Positions 1-11,271 of a stretch of DNA of 64,000 nucleotides are shown here, in pieces. Origin of the DNA: Lentilactobacillus kosonis (GTDB lineage Bacteria > Bacillota > Bacilli > Lactobacillales > Lactobacillaceae); the NCBI RefSeq assembly GCF_003864335.1, contig NZ_BEXA01000006.1, positions 31,810 to 95,809 on the forward strand. Reading direction: 5' to 3'. The notes under the pieces were generated by a model. The model was not told the DNA's origin, ran no database searches, and was given only the letters and a program-made list of their open reading frames with translations. The position numbers and the translations under genes are program-made. Each line of letters opens with the position of its first letter. Position 1 is the first letter of the stretch.

Positions 1-1
1 C

Positions 2-1282
2 GGCTTTACAAGCGAACATTCACCCAATGGTAAGTTTACTAAGGAAAATGACATCATGGATGTCTGGTTTGACTCTGGTTCTTCTCACCAAGGTGTATTG
101 GCAGAACGTGAAGAATTAACTTATCCAGCGGACTTGTACCTTGAAGGATCAGATCAGTATCGTGGTTGGTTTAACTCAAGTTTGATTACTAGTGTGGCAG
201 TTTCAGGACACGCTCCATACAAGCAAGTTATGTCACAAGGATTTACATTAGATGGTGAAGGCCATAAGATGAGTAAGTCTCTTGGCAATACAATTGCTCC
301 TGACGAAGTTATTCAAAAGATGGGGGCTGAAATTGTCCGGCTTTGGGTAACATCTGTGGATACTTCTGCTGATGTTCGGGTATCAATTGATAATTTCGTT
401 AAAATTTCTGATTCATATAAGAAAATTAGAAATACGGTTCGTTACCTATTGGCTAATACTTCAGACTTTGATCCTAAAGAAAATGGCGTTGATTTTGCTG
501 ATTTAGAACCTGCTGATAAGTACATGATGGTAACTTTGAATGAGTTTGTAAAAAGTGTTAAAGCTGATTATGACAACTACGATTTCCTTGATTTGAATAA
601 GCGATTGTCTAACTTCGTTATTAACGATCTTTCGGCATTTTATTTAGATTTTGCCAAAGATGTTGTCTACATTGATCGTGAAGATGGACATAACCGACGT
701 TCAATGCAAACAGTTATGTACGCCGCTGCAGTTGCTTTAACTAAGCTAATGACCCCGGTATTACCGCATACTGCTGAAGAAGTTTGGGAATTCCTTAAGG
801 AACCCGAAGACTACGTGCAACTTGCAGAAATGCCTGAGGTGGTTGATTATCCAGGTGCCGATGAATTAATAACTAACTGGCATAAATTTATGGACGTTCG
901 TGGAGATGTCTTAAAGGTGCTGGAAGAAGCTCGTGATAACAAATTGATCGGTAAATCTTCTGAAGCCCATTTAACAATTTATGCTACTAGTGAAATCAAA
1001 GATTTATTTGCCAGTCTAAACACGGATTTGGAAACTGTTCTAATGGTTTCAAAACTTTCAATTGCTGATTTTGCCGATGCCAGTGATGAAGCAGAAAAAT
1101 TTGATGCTGATGGTTTGGCACTGGTAGTTCAACATGCTGAAGGTGAAGTATGTGAACGTTGCCGGTTAACTAAGGACGACTTAGGAACCGATGCCGACTA
1201 TCCAACTCTATGCGCATCATGTGCTGAAATTGTTCGTAGCGAGTTCCCAGAAACTGCTACTGAAGGTTTCGAAGAAAAATAA
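2..1282 (+). CDS. ileS: Isoleucyl-tRNA synthetase, C-terminal part (5' end outside window)
   Basis: Charges tRNA-Ile with isoleucine in the cytoplasm. The window opens inside the gene: frame 2 is open from base 2 and reads the conserved DVWFDSGSS segment at once, so the internal ATG at base 56 is not the start. The class I signature KMSKS follows ([10 protein letters not shown]), then the anticodon-binding region. The C-terminal zinc-binding module has paired cysteines (CERC ... CASC), typical of bacterial type 1 IleRS. About 425 of roughly 930 residues are present. A short hairpin follows the stop codon. In this family of bacteria ileS usually follows divIVA; that part lies outside the window. 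Confidence 0.97.
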   Translation, partial: GFTSEHSPNGKFTKENDIMDVWFDSGSSHQGVLAEREELTYPADLYLEGSDQYRGWFNSSLITSVAVSGHAPYKQVMSQGFTLDGEGHKMSKSLGNTIAPDEVIQKMGAEIVRLWVTSVDTSADVRVSIDNFVKISDSYKKIRNTVRYLLANTSDFDPKENGVDFADLEPADKYMMVTLNEFVKSVKADYDNYDFLDLNKRLSNFVINDLSAFYLDFAKDVVYIDREDGHNRRSMQTVMYAAAVALTKLMTPVLPHTAEEVWEFLKEPEDYVQLAEMPEVVDYPGADELITNWHKFMDVRGDVLKVLEEARDNKLIGKSSEAHLTIYATSEIKDLFASLNTDLETVLMVSKLSIADFADASDEAEKFDADGLALVVQHAEGEVCERCRLTKDDLGTDADYPTLCASCAEIVRSEFPETATEGFEEK

Positions 1283-1295
1283 TTGCATTTACTTG

Positions 1296-1328
1296 ATAAC
1301 TCCCGTAGATTAAGTCTGTGGGAGTTAT
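1296..1328 (+). terminator. Hairpin after ileS
   Basis: A 9-bp perfect stem (1296-1304 with 1320-1328, ATAACTCCC/GGGAGTTAT) is followed by an AT-rich stretch without a long T-run. It is probably a weak or attenuating intrinsic terminator between ileS and the cold-shock gene. Confidence 0.55.
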
Positions 1329-1351
1329 TTATTTAAGGAGGAACAATAATA

Positions 1352-1567
1352 ATGTTAAAAGGAACAATTAAAAGTTATAACGAAAAAAATGCATTTGGAT
1401 TTATTGATCAGGATGAGGATAAGGACGACTTATTCTTCTTTAAGGATGCTGTACGGCCAGAGCAAATCCGTGAGATTGCTCCCGGCAAACGAGTAGAGTT
1501 TGTCACTGCTCCAGGTAAAAAAGGTCCACAGGGTGCGAAAATTACAATCATTGAAGATGAAGCTTAA
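1352..1567 (+). CDS. Cold-shock-domain-like protein
   Basis: A 71-residue single-domain protein resembling CspA-family nucleic-acid-binding proteins, which bind single-stranded RNA or DNA and act as RNA chaperones. It begins with the family-typical MLKGTIKSYN. The RNP1-like strand reads NAFGFI instead of KGFGFI, and the RNP2-like strand reads LFFFKDAV instead of VFVHFSAI. It is therefore a divergent branch rather than a classical major cold-shock protein. A strong binding site (AAGGAGG, 1335-1341) precedes the ATG. It is a short monocistron between ileS and a Nudix gene. Fold assignment is firm; its RNA targets are unknown. Confidence 0.85.
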   Translation: MLKGTIKSYNEKNAFGFIDQDEDKDDLFFFKDAVRPEQIREIAPGKRVEFVTAPGKKGPQGAKITIIEDEA

Positions 1568-1631
1568 GCAGGAATTGCATTAAGCGTTTATTCTATGTAG
1601 AATGGGTTTAATGATGAAAATAGGTGATTTT

Positions 1632-2179
1632 GTGAATTTTGAAGAAAAGTACTTTCAACTGAAGAGATATATAATGGTGCAATCATTGATGTGGAACGTC
1701 AAACAGTTGAGTTGCCTGACGGTCAAACCAGTCATCGAGAAATTGTGCGACATGCTAAAGCTGTTGGCATTTTGGCTATTGATGATCAGGATGAAATGAT
1801 TCTTGAAAAACAATGGCGAGCACCAGTAGCTAAAACGGTTCTCGAGATTCCTGCTGGCAAAGTAGATGATCGAGATGAAGCTGATTTAACCCATGCTGTA
1901 TATCGGGAATTAAATGAAGAAATTCGGATGGTTCCAGATCGCGTGGAAAAATTATGTGGGTTTTATTCCTCAGTCGGATTTAGTGATGAATTCATGGAAT
2001 TATACCTGGCCTCTGGTTTAAAACCGGTTGAGGACAAGTTACCTCGAGATAAAGGGGAGTTCTTAGAATTATCCACAGTTTCTTTACCAACTGCATTGGC
2101 AATGATTAAAGATGGCAAGATTGAAGATGCTAAAACTATCACAGCTATTCTTTACTGGCAAATGCTTAAGCAAAAGTAG
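1632..2179 (+). CDS. nudF: Nudix hydrolase, ADP-ribose pyrophosphatase type (frameshifted)
   Basis: Probably hydrolyses ADP-ribose to AMP and ribose 5-phosphate. The Nudix helix is recognisable (GKVDDRDEADL, then YRELNEE), although spacing inside the box is slightly long and the final glycine is replaced by arginine. The likely start is GTG 1632, placed 5 bases after an AGGTGA site. The frame breaks near 1645-1648: an A-run is one base short, and restoring it joins the N-terminal NFEEK to STEEIYNGAIIDVE and gives 182 residues. The intact part alone opens at an internal ATG (1691). The frameshift looks like sequencing error. The stop codon abuts the next gene, so the two are co-transcribed. 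Confidence 0.85.
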
Positions 2180-2188
2180 GTGATTAAC

Positions 2189-2473
2189 TTGAATAATGAC
2201 CAAGATGAACCAGGAAAACTAACTAGAAAACAATATCGAGAGTTAAAAGACGGGAAACGGCCAAAACGTGATGAATCAAATTCTGGTGAAGCAGTTCCAC
2301 CAGTTAGTGAGCAACCAATTGGTCGGAATAAACCTGAAAATGTAACGCGTGAGGATGGCACAGATTACAAAACACCTCGTTGGCACCGGATTAATCGCCG
2401 GTTAAATATTGCAATGGGAATTTTAATTGCTTTAATTATTATCGTGTATTTAATTTTAATTTTTATAAACTAG
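2189..2473 (+). CDS. Small single-pass membrane protein, unknown function
   Basis: I do not recognise this family. About 94 residues: a hydrophilic, basic N-terminal part (KLTRKQYRELKDGKRPKRDE), then one C-terminal membrane helix (about the last 23 residues, rich in Ile/Leu). This predicts a cytoplasmic basic tail anchored in the membrane. The best start is TTG 2189, 5 bases after an AGGTGA motif that overlaps the Nudix stop codon; GTG 2180 is the alternative and lacks a site. The gene sits between the Nudix hydrolase and mtnN with tight spacing, so it belongs to that operon. Confidence 0.7.
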   Translation: MNNDQDEPGKLTRKQYRELKDGKRPKRDESNSGEAVPPVSEQPIGRNKPENVTREDGTDYKTPRWHRINRRLNIAMGILIALIIIVYLILIFIN

Positions 2474-2482
2474 GAGATTACA

Positions 2483-3184
2483 ATGACATACGGAATTATT
2501 TGTGCAATGGGCGAAGAATTGGCCATTTTGCAAGGTAAACTAGAAAACGGCACTAGTAAACGGGTTGGCCACACCGACTTCTTTGAAGGTACAATTGCTA
2601 ACCAACCAGTTGTGTTAGTACAATCAGGAATTGGTAAAGTTCAAGCTGCGATTACTGCTTCAATTTTAATTAATAATTTTAATGTGGATACGCTAATCAA
2701 CTCTGGTTCCGCAGGTGGAATTGGCGAAGGATTATCAGTCGGCGAAGTTGTGGTTTCTACCCAAACTGCTTATCATGATGTTGATGTAACTGCATCTAAT
2801 TATGAGGTCGGCCAATTACCTGGTCTTCCAGCTCGATTTGATGCTGATGAAGAATTAGTTGATGAAATCATGGCTGCTGCTAAAGCTAGTGGCATGGAAT
2901 CACAACGTGGATTAATTGTATCTGGCGACCAATTTATTGCTGATTCACAAAAGATTGCTACAATTAAAAAGAATTTTCCTGACGCGCTTTGTTGCGAAAT
3001 GGAAGGAGCAGCAATCGGTCAAGTTGCATATGAGAATAATGTTCCGTATGCAGTTATTCGGGCAATGTCTGATGTTGGAGATGAAGACGCAGACCAATCA
3101 TTTGATGAATTTATTATTGATGCCGGTAAACGCTCCGGTCAAATGTTAATTAATTTATTTGAGGAACAAGCATCGAGGAAGTGA
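2483..3184 (+). CDS. mtnN: 5'-methylthioadenosine/S-adenosylhomocysteine nucleosidase
   Basis: Cleaves methylthioadenosine and S-adenosylhomocysteine to adenine and the thioribose or ribose-homocysteine product. This recycles the products of methylation and polyamine synthesis and supplies the autoinducer-2 pathway if LuxS is present. At 233 residues it is full length. The catalytic glutamate of the N-terminal AMGEE motif (E12), the SGSAGG phosphate-like loop (about 74-79), the EMEGAA motif (E172, E174) and the general acid D197 in RAMSDVGD all match the family. The start has a good site (TAGGAGA). The 3' end overlaps the alternative GTG start of the cysteine desulfurase gene. Confidence 0.96.
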   Translation: MTYGIICAMGEELAILQGKLENGTSKRVGHTDFFEGTIANQPVVLVQSGIGKVQAAITASILINNFNVDTLINSGSAGGIGEGLSVGEVVVSTQTAYHDVDVTASNYEVGQLPGLPARFDADEELVDEIMAAAKASGMESQRGLIVSGDQFIADSQKIATIKKNFPDALCCEMEGAAIGQVAYENNVPYAVIRAMSDVGDEDADQSFDEFIIDAGKRSGQMLINLFEEQASRK

Positions 3185-3189
3185 AAAAG

Positions 3190-4353
3190 ATGGAAGAAAT
3201 ATACTTAGATAACGCGGCAACTACTCGGTTGTCGGATGAAGTCTATACAGAAATGATGGATAAGTATAAGAATGTTTACGGTAATGCTTCGACGCTTTAT
3301 GGACTAGGTCGTGAAGCTAAATCTGTCATGGAAACATCTCGGGAAATTATCGCTAACAGTATTAATGCAGCACCTGATGAAATTATCTTCACTAGTGGTG
3401 GCTCCGAAAGCGATAATACTGCTATTATGCAAACGGCACTTGCTAGAAAAGAAAATGGTAATCATATTATTACCACTGCTATTGAACATGAGGCGGTACT
3501 TCAACCAATGGAGGCATTGGAGAAGCAAGGATTTAATGTGACTTATCTTCCAGTTGATGAAAATGGTAACATTTCATTAGCTGACTTCAAAGCTGCTTTG
3601 ACTGACGATACAATCTTGGTTTCAATTATGATGGGTAACAATGAAGTTGGATCCGTAATGCCGATTCATGAGATTGGTGAAATCTTAAAGGATCACCAGG
3701 CTTGGTTCCATACGGATGCCGTTCAGGCATACGGATTGTTAGATATTGATGTTAAGCGTGATCACATTGATTTGTTATCAACATCAGCGCATAAGATTAA
3801 TGGTCCCAAGATGATTGGTTTTCTTTATAAGAGTGCAGGAGTTAACTTTCCAAGCTTTGTTAAGGGTGGTCAACAAGAGGACAAGCGCCGAGCTGGAACT
3901 GAAAATGTTCCAGCAATTGCTGGATTTGCCCGAGCCGTGGAAACAATTGATTCAGCAGAAAAACGACATCGACAACAAAAGTACTATGAGTTTAAGCAAT
4001 ATATAATTGAGCAACTAACAGAAAAGGGTGTTCAATTTAAGGTTAATGGTGAAGTCGAACCTGATAATCTAAATCATGTGCTTAACATCTGGCTTGAAGG
4101 GGTTTCAACGTATGTGATGCAAACCAACCTTGATTTGGCTGGTATTGCCGTGTCAGGTGGTTCAGCATGTACTGCTGGAAGCATCGAGCCATCACATGTA
4201 TTAGTTGCCATGTTTGGTGAGGACAGTCCTCGAATTGGTGAATCAATCAGAATTAGTTTTGGCCGTTATACAACCAAAGACGACCTTACTAAATTAGTTG
4301 ATACAATCGCTAGTATAATTAGTCGATTGGAAAAAAGAGGAGTGAAGAGCTAA
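3190..4353 (+). CDS. Cysteine desulfurase (IscS/NifS-like)
   Basis: A PLP enzyme that removes sulfur from cysteine and passes it on as an enzyme persulfide. The sequence shows the N-terminal YLDNAATT, the PLP lysine in STSAHKING (about residue 202) and the active cysteine in SGGSACTAGS (about residue 327) on a short IscS-type mobile loop. In lactobacilli this copy normally feeds MnmA for tRNA 2-thiouridine synthesis, and mnmA lies 1.7 kb downstream here, separated by a DUF1831 gene and ilvE. ATG 3190 is preferred; an in-frame GTG at 3181 overlaps mtnN. Its stop overlaps the next start by one base. Confidence 0.94.
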   Translation: MEEIYLDNAATTRLSDEVYTEMMDKYKNVYGNASTLYGLGREAKSVMETSREIIANSINAAPDEIIFTSGGSESDNTAIMQTALARKENGNHIITTAIEHEAVLQPMEALEKQGFNVTYLPVDENGNISLADFKAALTDDTILVSIMMGNNEVGSVMPIHEIGEILKDHQAWFHTDAVQAYGLLDIDVKRDHIDLLSTSAHKINGPKMIGFLYKSAGVNFPSFVKGGQQEDKRRAGTENVPAIAGFARAVETIDSAEKRHRQQKYYEFKQYIIEQLTEKGVQFKVNGEVEPDNLNHVLNIWLEGVSTYVMQTNLDLAGIAVSGGSACTAGSIEPSHVLVAMFGEDSPRIGESIRISFGRYTTKDDLTKLVDTIASIISRLEKRGVKS

Positions 4354-4697
4354 TGGCATTCGCAAGCGAAGTAACCGTTCTTGGCGATTCTATTACTTAC
4401 GAAATCGCTGATACGATTAAAAAATTTACCCTTAAAGATGTTGGATTTGTGGAAACTAAAAATGGTAATTATTCATTAGATAGATCGTTAGATCCAACGT
4501 CTCCCTACAATGCTTCATACAAATTAAAAATAATGGTTAACACAGACCTCAGTGGCTTTAAGATGTCGACAACTACTGGAAATGGTTTAGCTAAAGTAAA
4601 TATTTTTAAAACTGAAGATACTAAAGAAAGCGTTGAACAATTTAGATTTGTAATGCAAAATCTAATTGATCGTGGTGTTTTTAAAATCAAGGATTAA
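4353..4697 (+). CDS. DUF1831 protein
   Basis: A 114-residue protein of the DUF1831 family, found mainly in Lactobacillales. A crystal structure of the L. plantarum member exists, but no biochemical function is established. The composition is mixed alpha/beta without membrane segments or signal peptide. Its start ATG overlaps the desulfurase stop (TAATG) and has an AGAGGAG site, so it is translationally coupled to the sulfur-transfer enzyme. This supports a role near cysteine or thiolation metabolism, which remains inference. A terminator follows directly. Confidence 0.85.
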   Translation: MAFASEVTVLGDSITYEIADTIKKFTLKDVGFVETKNGNYSLDRSLDPTSPYNASYKLKIMVNTDLSGFKMSTTTGNGLAKVNIFKTEDTKESVEQFRFVMQNLIDRGVFKIKD

Positions 4698-4707
4698 AAT
4701 TAAAATC

Positions 4708-4740
4708 GTTGCTGAGGATTCCTCAACAACCCATTTTTTT
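4708..4740 (+). terminator. Rho-independent terminator after DUF1831
   Basis: A 10-bp stem with one mismatch (4708-4717 with 4721-4730) is followed by seven T residues at 4734-4740. It ends the mtnN-desulfurase-DUF1831 unit. Confidence 0.8.
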
Positions 4741-4773
4741 GAATATACTTGTAACTAGATTTAGCGAATACTA

Positions 4774-4802
4774 TTGACAGTCAGGGATTTTAAAATTAGA
4801 AT
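4774..4802 (+). promoter_or_regulatory. Promoter of ilvE
   Basis: A consensus -35 TTGACA (4774-4779), a 17-bp spacer and TAGAAT (4797-4802) lie 46 bp before the ilvE start. This is one of the best sigma-A promoters in the window. Confidence 0.8.
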
Positions 4803-4848
4803 CATATTAAAAATCGATTAGATTTATTTTTGAATTGGAGGCATACTT

Positions 4849-5886
4849 ATGGCAAAAGCACAACCAGCATCAGAAATTGATTGGAACAACCTAGGATTCG
4901 ATTATATGGATTTACCTTATCGATTTCTTGCCCACTATCAGGATGGCAAGTGGGATGAAGGCAAATTAACTGAAGACAGTACTCTACATATCAGTGAAGG
5001 TTCAACTGCTCTCCACTATGGCCAGGCTGACTTTGAAGGCCTAAAGGCTTATCGCACTAAAGACGGTTCTATTCAATTGTTTAGACCAGACGAAAACGCA
5101 AAGCGGATGCAAAATAGTTGTCAACGACTATTAATGCCGGGATTCCCAGAAGATAAGTTCGTCGAAGCAGCTAAGAAAGTTGTTAAAGCTAATGCTGATT
5201 ATGTGCCACCATACGGGACAGGCGGTACATTATATTTACGACCACTAATGATTGGAATTGGCGGTAACATCGGAGTTCATGCTGCCACAGAATATTATTT
5301 CACCATTTTTGCTATGCCCGTTGGCGCATACTACAAAGGCGGCATGGTGCCAACTAAGTATGTAACTTCTGATTATGATCGAGCTGCCCATCATGGAACT
5401 GGTCAATCAAAAGTTGGTGGGAACTATGCTGCAAGTTTGCTTCCAGGTGACGAAGCTCATAAAGCTGGATATTCAGATGTAATCTATTTGGATCCAATTA
5501 ATCATCAAACGATTGAGGAAGTCGGTTCTGCTAATTTCTTTGGAATTACTAAGGATAATGAGTTCATTACCCCTAAATCACCATCGATCCTGCCAAGTAT
5601 TACTAAGTTTTCACTACTCTGGCTTGCTGAACATCGTCTTGGCCTAAAGGCATCCCAAGGAGTGGTTGACGTCGATGACCTTGATAAATTTAAAGAGGCC
5701 GGTGCCTGTGGAACGGCAGCAGTAATTTCACCAATTGGAAGTCTAACCCATAATGGTGATAAGCACATTTTCTATAGTGAGACTGAGGTTGGCCCATTAA
5801 CTAAACAACTTTATGATGAATTAACTGGAATTCAATTCGGTGATGTGGATGCTCCCGAAGGTTGGATTCAAAAGGTCGAAGTTTAA
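4849..5886 (+). CDS. ilvE: Branched-chain amino acid aminotransferase
   Basis: Interconverts leucine, isoleucine and valine with their 2-oxo acids, using 2-oxoglutarate/glutamate and PLP (fold type IV). At 345 residues it has normal length. The PLP lysine is K188 in GTGQSKVGGNYAAS, and the YFEGLKAY-like segment appears as DFEGLKAY near residue 61. In lactic acid bacteria this enzyme is the first step of branched-chain amino acid catabolism to aroma compounds. It has its own strong promoter and a GGAGG site (TTGGAGGC) and seems monocistronic. It splits the usual desulfurase-mnmA pairing. Confidence 0.96.
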   Translation: MAKAQPASEIDWNNLGFDYMDLPYRFLAHYQDGKWDEGKLTEDSTLHISEGSTALHYGQADFEGLKAYRTKDGSIQLFRPDENAKRMQNSCQRLLMPGFPEDKFVEAAKKVVKANADYVPPYGTGGTLYLRPLMIGIGGNIGVHAATEYYFTIFAMPVGAYYKGGMVPTKYVTSDYDRAAHHGTGQSKVGGNYAASLLPGDEAHKAGYSDVIYLDPINHQTIEEVGSANFFGITKDNEFITPKSPSILPSITKFSLLWLAEHRLGLKASQGVVDVDDLDKFKEAGACGTAAVISPIGSLTHNGDKHIFYSETEVGPLTKQLYDELTGIQFGDVDAPEGWIQKVEV

Positions 5887-5937
5887 AGCTAGACTTTAAC
5901 GCTCATCTTGTTAATTTAACCGGGATATTTAAAGTAA

Positions 5938-7174
<1,237 letters not shown>

Positions 7175-7184
7175 TAGTTAAATT

Positions 7185-7221
7185 AAAGTGAGCTATGACA
7201 ACTGTCAAGCTCACTTTTTAT
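7185..7221 (+). terminator. Rho-independent terminator after mnmA
   Basis: A long near-continuous hairpin: AAAGTGAGCT (7185-7194) pairs with AGCTCACTTT (7208-7217), extended inside by TGACA/TGTCA, then a T-run. Confidence 0.9.
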
Positions 7222-7250
7222 TTTCTTGAAAATTCACTTTGAGGATTCTT

Positions 7251-7279
7251 TTGAAAATGTAAGCAAGTCCTGTCATAAT
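7251..7279 (+). promoter_or_regulatory. Promoter of the phosphatase gene
   Basis: TTGAAA (7251-7256), 17-bp spacer and CATAAT (7274-7279), 29 bp before the TTG start. Confidence 0.6.
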
Positions 7280-7308
7280 GGTATAGAGATATTTATGGAG
7301 GCAACGTT

Positions 7309-7964
7309 TTGACAAAACTATATTTTGTTCGCCATGGTAAGACTGAATGGAACTTAGAAAGCCGTTATCAAGGATCAGGTGGCGATTCACCATTGTTAAC
7401 GCAAAGTTATGAAGAGATGGAGGAGTTGGCTAAGCATTTCTATGATGTCGACTTTGCCCATATTTTGCCAGTCCAATTAAGCGAGCTAGAATAACCGCTG
7501 AAACGATTGCAGAACATTTGAAGAGCCGACCCCAAATTACGTTACTATCACGGCTAGCTGAGTTTAATTTAGGAAAAATGGAAGGGATGAAGTTCACTGA
7601 GGTTCAAGAACAATATCCTGAAGAGTTTATCAATTTTCGAAATTACCCTGATAAGTATGATCCAATTAAAATTGGAGGCGAATCTTATCCAGACGTAATT
7701 GAGCGGATGACTCCAGCGATTATGCAGATTGTAACGGAATATCCGACTGAAAATGTTATGATTGTTAGTCATGGTGCGGCTTTAAATGCAGAAATGAATC
7801 ATTTATTAGGCGCAAGCCTCCCCAACTTGAAAAAACGGGGTGGGTTAGCGAATACTAGTACTACAACTATTGAAACCAAAAATGCTGGCCAGTCATTTGA
7901 ATTGATTAGCTGGAATGACACAACATACTTAAATCGTAGAATTGATAAGACTGATATTGTGTAG
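7309..7964 (+). CDS. Histidine phosphatase family protein, phosphoglycerate mutase-like (frameshifted)
   Basis: Has the RHG motif of the branch 1 histidine phosphatases at the N-terminus (LYFVRHGKTEWN) and the second catalytic histidine near the C-terminus (VMIVSHGAALNA). Such proteins may be cofactor-dependent phosphoglycerate mutases or broad phosphatases; the short length (218 residues after repair) favours the phosphatase type (GpmB/PhoE-like). The start is TTG 7309 after a GGAGG site. One T is missing near 7453-7456, where HIFASPIKRARITAETIA is expected; after that the same frame continues to 7964. The stop touches the binding site of the next gene. Confidence 0.85.
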
Positions 7965-7973
7965 GTGAAAGTA

Positions 7974-8729
7974 ATGAAAAATGATGATAAAAAAGTAACG
8001 GACTTACAAAAAAAGAATCAAGAAAATCAACGTAAATATATGAGGACCCGTGAACAAGAAGAAGAAAAGGCCAAGCAAATAGTTCACAAACTAGTAACTA
8101 AGATTGATCAGGAGCCCAACAATTATCATAATTACTATGAATTAGCGACTGTCTTAGTTGAAGGCAAGGATTATGAGCAGGCAGAAGAATTGTTAATGAA
8201 AGCTTTAGGATTGTTTTCAGATGCGAACCAACCTGCGACAGATTTGTTAAAATATGGTTTGGGAAACGTTTATTACGCGGCTGAAGAATATGATAAAGCA
8301 ATTGATATCTTTCAAAATGTGGAAGATCATCAATTAAAAGTTAAGGCATATGTAATGCTTGCTCAAAGTTACATGGCTAAAGGTGATAACAAGCGGGCAA
8401 TGGTATTTGCACTTACTGCCCAAAGCGAAGCTAAAGATGATCCAGAGGTTAACAAATTAATTGGTGATAATTTATTATCATTAGGCAATTTTCAACAGGC
8501 TGGTGAGTTTTATGACTTAGCTTTAAAGACAGAGCCAGATAATGGTCCAGTTAATTTTGACCGGGGTCTTGTGGCTATGGTAGATGGTGAGAATTATCAA
8601 CCTTACTTTGAAAAGGCTAAGCAATTAGATCCTGATTATTATGAAAAGGGTCAACAGAAATTACAAGATATTGAAAAATTTATCCAGATAAACAAAGATG
8701 CTGATTCTAACAAGAATGATGAACAATAG
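7974..8729 (+). CDS. TPR repeat protein
   Basis: About 251 residues. A charged N-terminal helix (residues 1-40, many Lys/Glu) is followed by several tetratricopeptide-like repeats. Visible units include NYYELATVLVEGKDYEQAEELLMKAL, KYGLGNVYYAAEEYDKAIDIF and GDNLLSLGNFQQAGEFYDLAL, the last with the usual Pro-Asp helix cap. Such solenoids mediate protein contacts; no partner is evident. ATG 7974 is preferred because AGGTGA lies 5 bases upstream, overlapping the previous stop. It directly precedes recD2 and is probably co-transcribed with it, as in other lactobacilli. Confidence 0.85.
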   Translation: MKNDDKKVTDLQKKNQENQRKYMRTREQEEEKAKQIVHKLVTKIDQEPNNYHNYYELATVLVEGKDYEQAEELLMKALGLFSDANQPATDLLKYGLGNVYYAAEEYDKAIDIFQNVEDHQLKVKAYVMLAQSYMAKGDNKRAMVFALTAQSEAKDDPEVNKLIGDNLLSLGNFQQAGEFYDLALKTEPDNGPVNFDRGLVAMVDGENYQPYFEKAKQLDPDYYEKGQQKLQDIEKFIQINKDADSNKNDEQ

Positions 8730-8744
8730 CATAGGAGAGTTCAA

Positions 8745-11201
8745 GTGGCTGAATCATTAGACTTATTTGATAATCCAAATGAAGAAAAGTATGTTGACGG
8801 GCAATTAAAGGCCGTCTTTTTGCTAGTGAAGACAGTTTCTATAAAGTGATTTTAATTCACGTTACTAATACCAACGTCTCTTTACCTGATGATGAAGTTG
8901 TGGTCACCGGTAATTTTGGCGATCTGATTGAAGAAAACCCTTATCACTTTACGGGGAGAGTGGTTAATCATCCCAAATATGGTCAACAATTTCAGGCGGC
9001 CAATTATTCAAACTTAGCTAAAACAACCCGAACAGGAGTAGTTAAGTATTTGTCTGGAGATAAATTCCCCGGAGTGGGTGAAAAGACTGCAGAAAAAATT
9101 GTTGATATTTTAGGAGCAGATGCATTAACTAAAATTGATCGAGATCCTCAAGTTTTAAATGAAGTTGGATTAAGCAATAAGCTTAAAACCGTTATTACTG
9201 AAAACTTAGAACTAAGTGATAATTTGGAAAATATTATCATTGGCTTAAATAGCTATGGCTTTTCTAACCAACTTAGCTCGGTGATATACGAGAAATATCG
9301 GGGGGATGCATTATCAATTATTGCTGAAAATCCATATCGGTTAGTCACCGATATTCCATCGATTGGGTTCAAACGAGCTGATGGAATTGCTTTAGAGAAT
9401 GGATTTAAGGTTGATTCATCAGAACGAATTGCGGCCGGATTAATGTATGCTATCGATCAACTTTGTGGAAAAATGGGGATACCTATACAACTACTGGTCC
9501 TTTATTAAGTGAGACCACTCGGTTATTAGAAGCTAATGGACAACCACAAATTAGTGCTGACAAGATTGCCGCAGGGCTAGTGGAACTAGCAAAGAGCAAT
9601 CAAATTATTGGTGAGTCCGATAGGATTTTTCCGGCTAATTTATATCGAGCTGAGTTTCAAATTGCCGAGCATCTGCAACGAGTCATCGAGAATAACGATG
9701 AGGTTTCATTTACTGATGCCCAAATTGAGAAGCAACTACGAAAAGTCGAACGAAAGTATCAAATTAGTTATGACCAATCACAAACCAACGCGATTACTGA
9801 TGCAATTAAATCACCGGTGTTTGTGTTGACCGGTGGGCCTGGAACCGGGAAAACAACCATTATTAACGGAATTGTTAATACCTTTTGTGAATTGAATGAT
9901 TATTCGATGGATATTAATCAGTATAAGGATAAGCCGTTTCCGGTAATCTTAGCTGCGCCAACTGGTCGGGCTGCAAAGCACATGACTGACAGCACAGGAC
10001 TTCCTGCAAGTACGATTCACCGATTATTGGGGTTGAATCGTTCAGACAGTGAGCAAGCGGCCGCCACAAAAGATATTGATGGTGAACTGTTAATTATTGA
10101 CGAAATGTCGATGGTTGATACTTATTTGTTCAAGATGTTGGTAAGTTCGGTTCCTAATCATATGAAAATTATTTTAGTGGGAGATCAAGATCAGTTACCA
10201 TCTGTTGGTCCCGGACAGGTGTTTCATGATTTGTTAACAGCTAAGGCAGTTCCTTATATGAAATTAGATACCATTTACCGACAGGATGCTAACTCATCAA
10301 TTATTTCTTTAGCTCATGAGATTCACCAAGGTGAATTACCGGTTGATTTTACGGTTAATCAACGTGATCGATCGTTTATTCCCTGTGATGAAAATCAGAT
10401 TGCTTCGGTTGTTCAGCAAGTTACCGAACGGGCTAAGAGTAAAGGCTTTAGCAAGATGGACGTTCAGGTATTAGCACCAATGTATCGGGGGCGAGCCGGA
10501 ATTGACAAGCTTAATGATACAATTCAGGAAGTTTGGCAAGCTGCGGGATCGACAAAATCGGTTACAATTCGGCAACATACTTATCGAATTGGTGATAAAG
10601 TGCTCCAGCTAGAAAATAATCCCGAAAAAAATGTCTTTAATGGTGATATTGGCATGATTGTGTCAATGAAACAGGCTAAGGATGAAGATACTCCTTCCCA
10701 GATCACGATTGATTATGATGATATAGAAGTCACTTATCAAAAAACGAATGGCTCCAATTTACCTTGGCTTATTGTACTTCTATCCATAAAGCTCAAGGTA
10801 GTGAGTTTCAAATGGTAATTTTGCCACTAGTTAGGCAATTTAGCCGGATGTTACAGCGAAACCTGTTGTATACGGCAGTTACTCGAGCAAGTAACTTTTT
10901 GATACTAGTTGGTGAACAATCAGCTTATCAGCAATGTGTTAACACCGTTTCAGCTAACCGTAAAACTTGCTTAGTTGAGAGACTACAAAATATCATTCTG
11001 GGTCAGCAAACCACAAATTCAGAAACTGATACTGAATCTACTGAAGTTGTGGTCGATGACCAGGAGAAACAACAAATTAGCAAAGCAACTCAACCACAAA
11101 ATGACGGTATTTTAACAATGAAAATGATTCAAGAAAATACAGTTGATCCAATGATTGGAATGAGTGGTTTAAAACCAGCAGATTTTTTAGCTGCTGATTA
11201 G
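8745..11201 (+). CDS. recD2: RecD2 5'-3' DNA helicase (three frameshifts)
   Basis: SF1B helicase of bacteria that use AddAB, acting in DNA repair and replication restart. The start is GTG 8745 after AGGAGAG. The sequence gives an N-terminal OB-like region, helix-hairpin-helix repeats (FPGVGEKTAEKIV; IPSIGFKRADGIA), Walker A GGPGTGKTT, Walker B LLIIDEMSMVD and the C-terminal SIHKAQGSEF and YTAVTRA motifs. Three homopolymer losses break the frame: T near 8816-8820, A near 9470-9474, A near 10743-10748. Repaired length is 819 residues. The tail after about residue 740 is hydrophilic and low in complexity. Confidence 0.92.
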
Positions 11202-11271
11202 TGAATTAAAAACTCAAATTTTATTAATTTTTATGTTATGATTTTTATAAACAATAACTCTGGAGGCCATC

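Noticed and set aside
1602..1799. Separate 65-residue gene before the Nudix hydrolase
   Set aside because: Its first part is the true N-terminus of the Nudix protein in a shifted frame and the rest is out of frame; one missing A explains it.
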